NCBI GenBank assembly: GCA_009691645.1 | Contig: SIAT01000104.1 | Location: forward strand, 1 to 6,515 | From: Pedosphaera sp. | GTDB taxonomy: Bacteria; Verrucomicrobiota; Verrucomicrobiia; Limisphaerales; SIAT01 | Reading direction: 5' to 3' | Length of the DNA stretch: 6,515 nucleotides | Shown: one piece after another, positions 5,404 through 6,515 of the stretch | How the letters are laid out: every line of letters starts with the position of its first letter | Position numbering within the stretch: the first letter of the stretch is position 1 | Program-made: the position numbers and the translations under genes | The notes under the pieces: model-generated | Seen by the model: the letters and a program-made list of their open reading frames with translations, nothing else | Told to the model about the DNA's origin: nothing | Database searches by the model: none

Positions 5404-6515
5404 GTTTCGGAACAACCCGTGCTTTTTCTCGGCATCGAAGGCGGCGGCACACGCACCGTCGCGCTTCTTGCCGACGCCGCGGGGCATCTGTTGAAACGCG
5501 CCGAGTCCGGTCCCGCCAACGTGCGCCTGCTGACGGACGCGCAACTTCTCCGGCATTTCCGCGAAATCGCGAAGTCGTTTCCACGACCGGCGGCGGTGGG
5601 CATCGGCCTGGCCGGTGCGCGGGATGAAAAGGATCGCGAGCGCATCCGCCGCGCGGCCGCCATCGCATGGCCGCGCCTTCCCTGCCACGCCACAAACGAT
5701 TTGGAAACCGCGCTGGCGGCGGGCAGTTCACTGTTCAAGGGTCAAAATCCGAAGCCTCGCCGGACCGGACACGGTGCGGCGCGCGCTTCGGATGAGACTT
5801 CGTCAGGGGCGCAGGTGCTCGTCCTTTCCGGCACCGGCTCGTGTTGTTACGGGCGCGCCGCCGGCGGGCGCACGGCGAAGATGGGCGGCTGGGGCCATAT
5901 GCTCGGCGACAAGGCCAGCGGTTACGAAATCGGCCTGCGCGCGTTGAAGGCTGCGGTATTCTATTTCGACCGCGACGGCACGTGGTCGCGACTCGGACAG
6001 CAGCTTCTGCGAACACTGCAGCTCAACGAACCGGAGGACCTCATCAGATGGGCGCAGTCGGCTGGCAAGACGGAGATCGCCGCGCTGACGATGGAGGTCT
6101 TCGCAGCGGCCGCACGCGGTGACCGCATCGCGCGCGACATCCTCGAAGGTGCGTCGGCGAGCCTCGCCAATGACGCCGTGAGTTGCGCGACGAAGCTGCT
6201 GGGCAAGACGCATGCGCCGGTGCGATTCGTGCTGGCGGGAAGCGTGCTGCTGAAACAGCCCCGATTCTCGCAGAAGATCGCGCGGGAAATCAAAACGCGC
6301 TGGCCGGGCGCGAGCGTCACGCCGTTGAAACGCGAGAGCGCGTGGGGCGCGGTCGCGCTGGCGCAGACATTGGTTCAAGGTCCAAAGTCCAAAGTTCAAA
6401 GTCAGGCAATCACGCCCTCATTATCTGAACCCACTCCACCCGCCGCGGCGCAGCCCCTCTCGCCCACGGAACGGCGCAACCCGCGCTCGATGCACCTCGA
6501 CCGCATGAGCACGCG
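5401..6515 (+). CDS. BadF/BadG-family amino-sugar kinase fused to N-acetylmuramic acid 6-phosphate etherase (MurQ), 3' end cut by window
   Basis: 371 codons are visible with no stop. Residues 7-324 form an ASKHA-fold kinase of the BadF/BadG/BcrA/BcrD group, which includes GlcNAc kinase and Clostridium MurK. Signatures: LGIEGGGTRTVALLAD (phosphate 1, 10-25), GIGLAGARD (67-75), TNDLETALAAG (98-108), VLVLSGTGSCCYG (phosphate 2, 139-151), MGGWGHMLGDKASGYEIG (161-178), and FVLAGSVLL (adenosine site, 276-284). The domain ends at AWGAVALAQTL (314-324). A Pro/Ala/Ser-rich linker of about 29 residues follows. Then SPTERRNPRSMHLDRMST (354-371) matches the N-terminus of MurQ, for example TEMRNEKTMHLDEMNT in Bacillus-type MurQ. 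MurQ splits MurNAc-6-P to GlcNAc-6-P and D-lactate; the kinase could supply MurNAc-6-P. Start: GTG 5401 places the phosphate-1 loop at the usual distance; TTG 5365 is an alternative, and no clear Shine-Dalgarno is seen. Residues 113-137 look like an insertion. The kinase call is firm; the MurQ part rests on 18 residues. Confidence 0.88.
   Translation, partial: MVSEQPVLFLGIEGGGTRTVALLADAAGHLLKRAESGPANVRLLTDAQLLRHFREIAKSFPRPAAVGIGLAGARDEKDRERIRRAAAIAWPRLPCHATNDLETALAAGSSLFKGQNPKPRRTGHGAARASDETSSGAQVLVLSGTGSCCYGRAAGGRTAKMGGWGHMLGDKASGYEIGLRALKAAVFYFDRDGTWSRLGQQLLRTLQLNEPEDLIRWAQSAGKTEIAALTMEVFAAAARGDRIARDILEGASASLANDAVSCATKLLGKTHAPVRFVLAGSVLLKQPRFSQKIAREIKTRWPGASVTPLKRESAWGAVALAQTLVQGPKSKVQSQAITPSLSEPTPPAAAQPLSPTERRNPRSMHLDRMST
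5747..5793. repeat. 9-bp inverted repeat bracketing an insertion in the kinase gene
   Basis: atccgaagc (5747-5755) and gcttcggat (5785-5793) are exact reverse complements 29 bases apart. They enclose DNA coding for PKPRRTGHGAARASD, part of a stretch (about residues 113-137) that separates the TNDLETALAAG motif from the phosphate-2 loop and is longer than usual for the family. AATCCGAAGC-like words recall dispersed repeats of related genomes, but this is from memory. Likely a small in-frame insertion; alternatively a chance palindrome in GC-rich code. Confidence 0.45.
6374..6401. repeat. Four tandem 7-mers inside the kinase–MurQ linker
   Basis: ttcaagg, tccaaag, tccaaag, ttcaaag follow without gaps, then tcagg. 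The consensus is T(C/T)CAAAG. They encode roughly VQGPKSKVQS at the start of the linker joining kinase and MurQ. The AT-leaning, repetitive composition contrasts with the GC-rich code on either side. Such heptamer runs are, from memory, common between genes in some Verrucomicrobiota. Here the run lies in frame and appears to have become coding when the two genes were joined. Confidence 0.7.

Noticed and set aside
5345..5731. Long N-terminal extension of the small protein upstream of mnmE
   Set aside because: It runs antisense through the kinase start and phosphate-1 motif and has the composition of a shadow frame.
5803..6399. 198-codon minus-strand open frame opposite the kinase
   Set aside because: It is Arg/Ala/Leu-rich shadow sequence antisense to conserved kinase motifs.
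1..6515. Insertion sequence or integrated element
   Set aside because: No transposase, integrase, terminal inverted repeats with target duplications, or tRNA was seen; the genes are chromosomal housekeeping or uptake genes.

Overview
The window is about 60% GC and carries five genes, two of them cut by its ends. Gene content and style suggest a Gram-negative bacterium with an outer membrane. The TonB-dependent receptor, the short dispersed-repeat motifs between and inside genes, and the kinase–MurQ protein recall Verrucomicrobiota (Limisphaerales/Pedosphaera-like). That assignment rests on memory of similar genomes, not on a search, and is tentative.

Layout. (1) Positions 1-1940, minus strand: a TonB-dependent outer-membrane receptor missing only its last residues. 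(2) Positions 1941-2393: a long non-coding leader on the same strand, holding a cobalamin riboswitch (about 2138-2281), an expression platform with a strong intrinsic terminator (2002-2036), and upstream a cluster of four abutting palindromes (2283-2353). The receptor is therefore very probably a BtuB-type corrinoid importer switched off by B12. (3) Positions 2394-5344, minus strand: a likely operon reading small unknown protein, then mnmE (tRNA U34 modification GTPase), then moeA (molybdenum insertase). The mnmE stop and moeA start are one base apart. (4) From 5401 on the plus strand, divergent from the operon: a BadF/BadG-type sugar kinase whose reading frame continues, through a Pro/Ala-rich linker, into the first residues of MurQ (N-acetylmuramic acid 6-phosphate etherase). 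The window ends there. The fused protein would phosphorylate MurNAc and then split MurNAc-6-P to GlcNAc-6-P and D-lactate, which is peptidoglycan recycling.

Recurring theme: short low-complexity or palindromic DNA has settled in or beside genes. Four 8-mers sit where the mnmE ribosome binding site should be. Four 7-mers encode part of the kinase–MurQ linker. A 9-bp inverted repeat brackets a non-canonical insertion inside the kinase. A perfect 9-bp palindrome overlaps the kinase start codon.

No tRNA, rRNA, CRISPR array, transposase or phage gene was seen. I found no convincing wholly new system. The most notable items are the kinase–MurQ fusion with its repeat-derived linker and the palindrome cluster next to the riboswitch.
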